The notes beneath the pieces are model-generated. The model worked only from the letters and a program-made list of their open reading frames with translations, searched no databases and was not told the DNA's origin. The position numbers were made by a program, and so were the translations under genes. A stretch of 64,000 nt of DNA from Sporosarcina ureilytica (lineage in GTDB: Bacteria; Bacillota; Bacilli; Bacillales_A; Planococcaceae): NCBI RefSeq assembly GCF_001753205.1, contig NZ_CP017560.1, positions 1,116,001 to 1,180,000 on the forward strand, written 5' to 3'. Below are positions 63,719 through 64,000 of the stretch, piece after piece (within the stretch, counting starts at the first letter, position 1; each line of letters starts with the position of its first letter).

Positions 63719-64000
63719 GTGAAATTATCATTTGTAATTCCTCTTAAATAAAGCCAGAAACCATCATTCACCATGGCGATTTCCTCTTTTGGATTGACAA
63801 TAATTAAGCGCCGTTATAGGCAAGTTCAATGGCAGATTATTGACAAGCACATCTTTATCCACCGATAGTAATCAGAAATTCAAGTTCTTAAATAGTAGGG
63901 TGAGTCGTGATTGCATGAAATTGAATTCTTTTCATAGCCATTATCTTTTACCACCACATCGATACCTCTCTTCAATTTTTATGTTAGAATTAGATAACTG
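63719..64000. other. 282-base window end without a gene
   Basis: I see no convincing gene. A minus-strand stretch (about 63773-63870) reads as 32 codons without a ribosome site and ends in a stop; it may be a fragment. Promoter elements for a gene beyond the window could lie near 63970. Confidence 0.3.

Noticed and set aside
1..64000. CRISPR array, tRNA or rRNA genes, prophage
   Set aside because: No regularly spaced repeats, tRNA cloverleaf signatures, rRNA sequence or phage genes were noticed in a reading by eye; a computed search would be firmer.

Overview
The window comes from the chromosome of a low-GC, spore-forming member of the Bacillales, most like the Planococcaceae (Sporosarcina and relatives). 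The evidence is the gene content (a CotF-family spore coat protein, a YaaH/SleL-type cortex-lytic enzyme, YmaD-like, YhcQ-like and YflT-like proteins), strong AGGAGG ribosome sites with frequent TTG and GTG starts, a T-box, an FMN riboswitch and dense intrinsic terminators. The genus is inference; there is no rRNA gene in the window.

Layout. 1-4.9 kb: paired SMR exporters behind a 21-bp palindrome, a coiled-coil protein, MetA, a structured RNA locus that looks like an orphan HEARO/omega RNA, a 7Fe ferredoxin, a HAD phosphatase and a spore coat protein. 5.4-17 kb: the spore enzyme, two dihydroxyacid dehydratases of different subtypes, SerA under a serine-type T-box, an unlisted 43-residue membrane protein, NADP-type glutamate dehydrogenase and a degenerate ArgG paralogue. 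17.2-24.2 kb: histidine biosynthesis (hisJ divergent from hisZ-G-D-B-A-F-I), with hisH missing from its usual place between hisB and hisA. 24.4-35.2 kb: small membrane proteins, rlmN, a MecA-type PBP, a YusW-like lipoprotein, proBA, and the convergent 5-oxoprolinase operon pxpB-pxpC-pxpA.

35.2-40.4 kb is the most interesting stretch. A response regulator and kinase are followed by an apparently intact IscB (RNA-guided HNH/RuvC nuclease, the ancestor family of Cas9) with its omega RNA leader, inserted directly ahead of a SCO1-like lipoprotein gene. The insertion leaves the SCO reading frame running through the element's right end. The second omega-RNA-like locus at 2.6-3.0 kb has no nuclease gene, so one IscB could be serving an RNA made in trans.

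40.4-50.7 kb: an OsmC protein and a frameshifted partial copy of it, a zinc-ribbon membrane protein, glutaredoxin, a GbsR-type regulator divergent from an OpuA glycine-betaine ABC transporter, and the FMN-riboswitch riboflavin operon ribD-ribE-ribBA-ribH. 50.7-64 kb: ordinary housekeeping and hypothetical genes (MFS exporter, ASCH, VOC, GNAT, PepF, two NUDIX hydrolases, hotdog thioesterase, erythromycin-esterase family, DUF1992, DUF4870, glutamate symporter, DUF3784). No tRNA, rRNA, prophage or CRISPR array was seen.

Metabolically the window is rich in glutamate and amino-acid chemistry: GdhA makes glutamate, ProBA uses it, PxpABC recovers it from 5-oxoproline, a symporter imports it, and OpuA imports compatible solutes.
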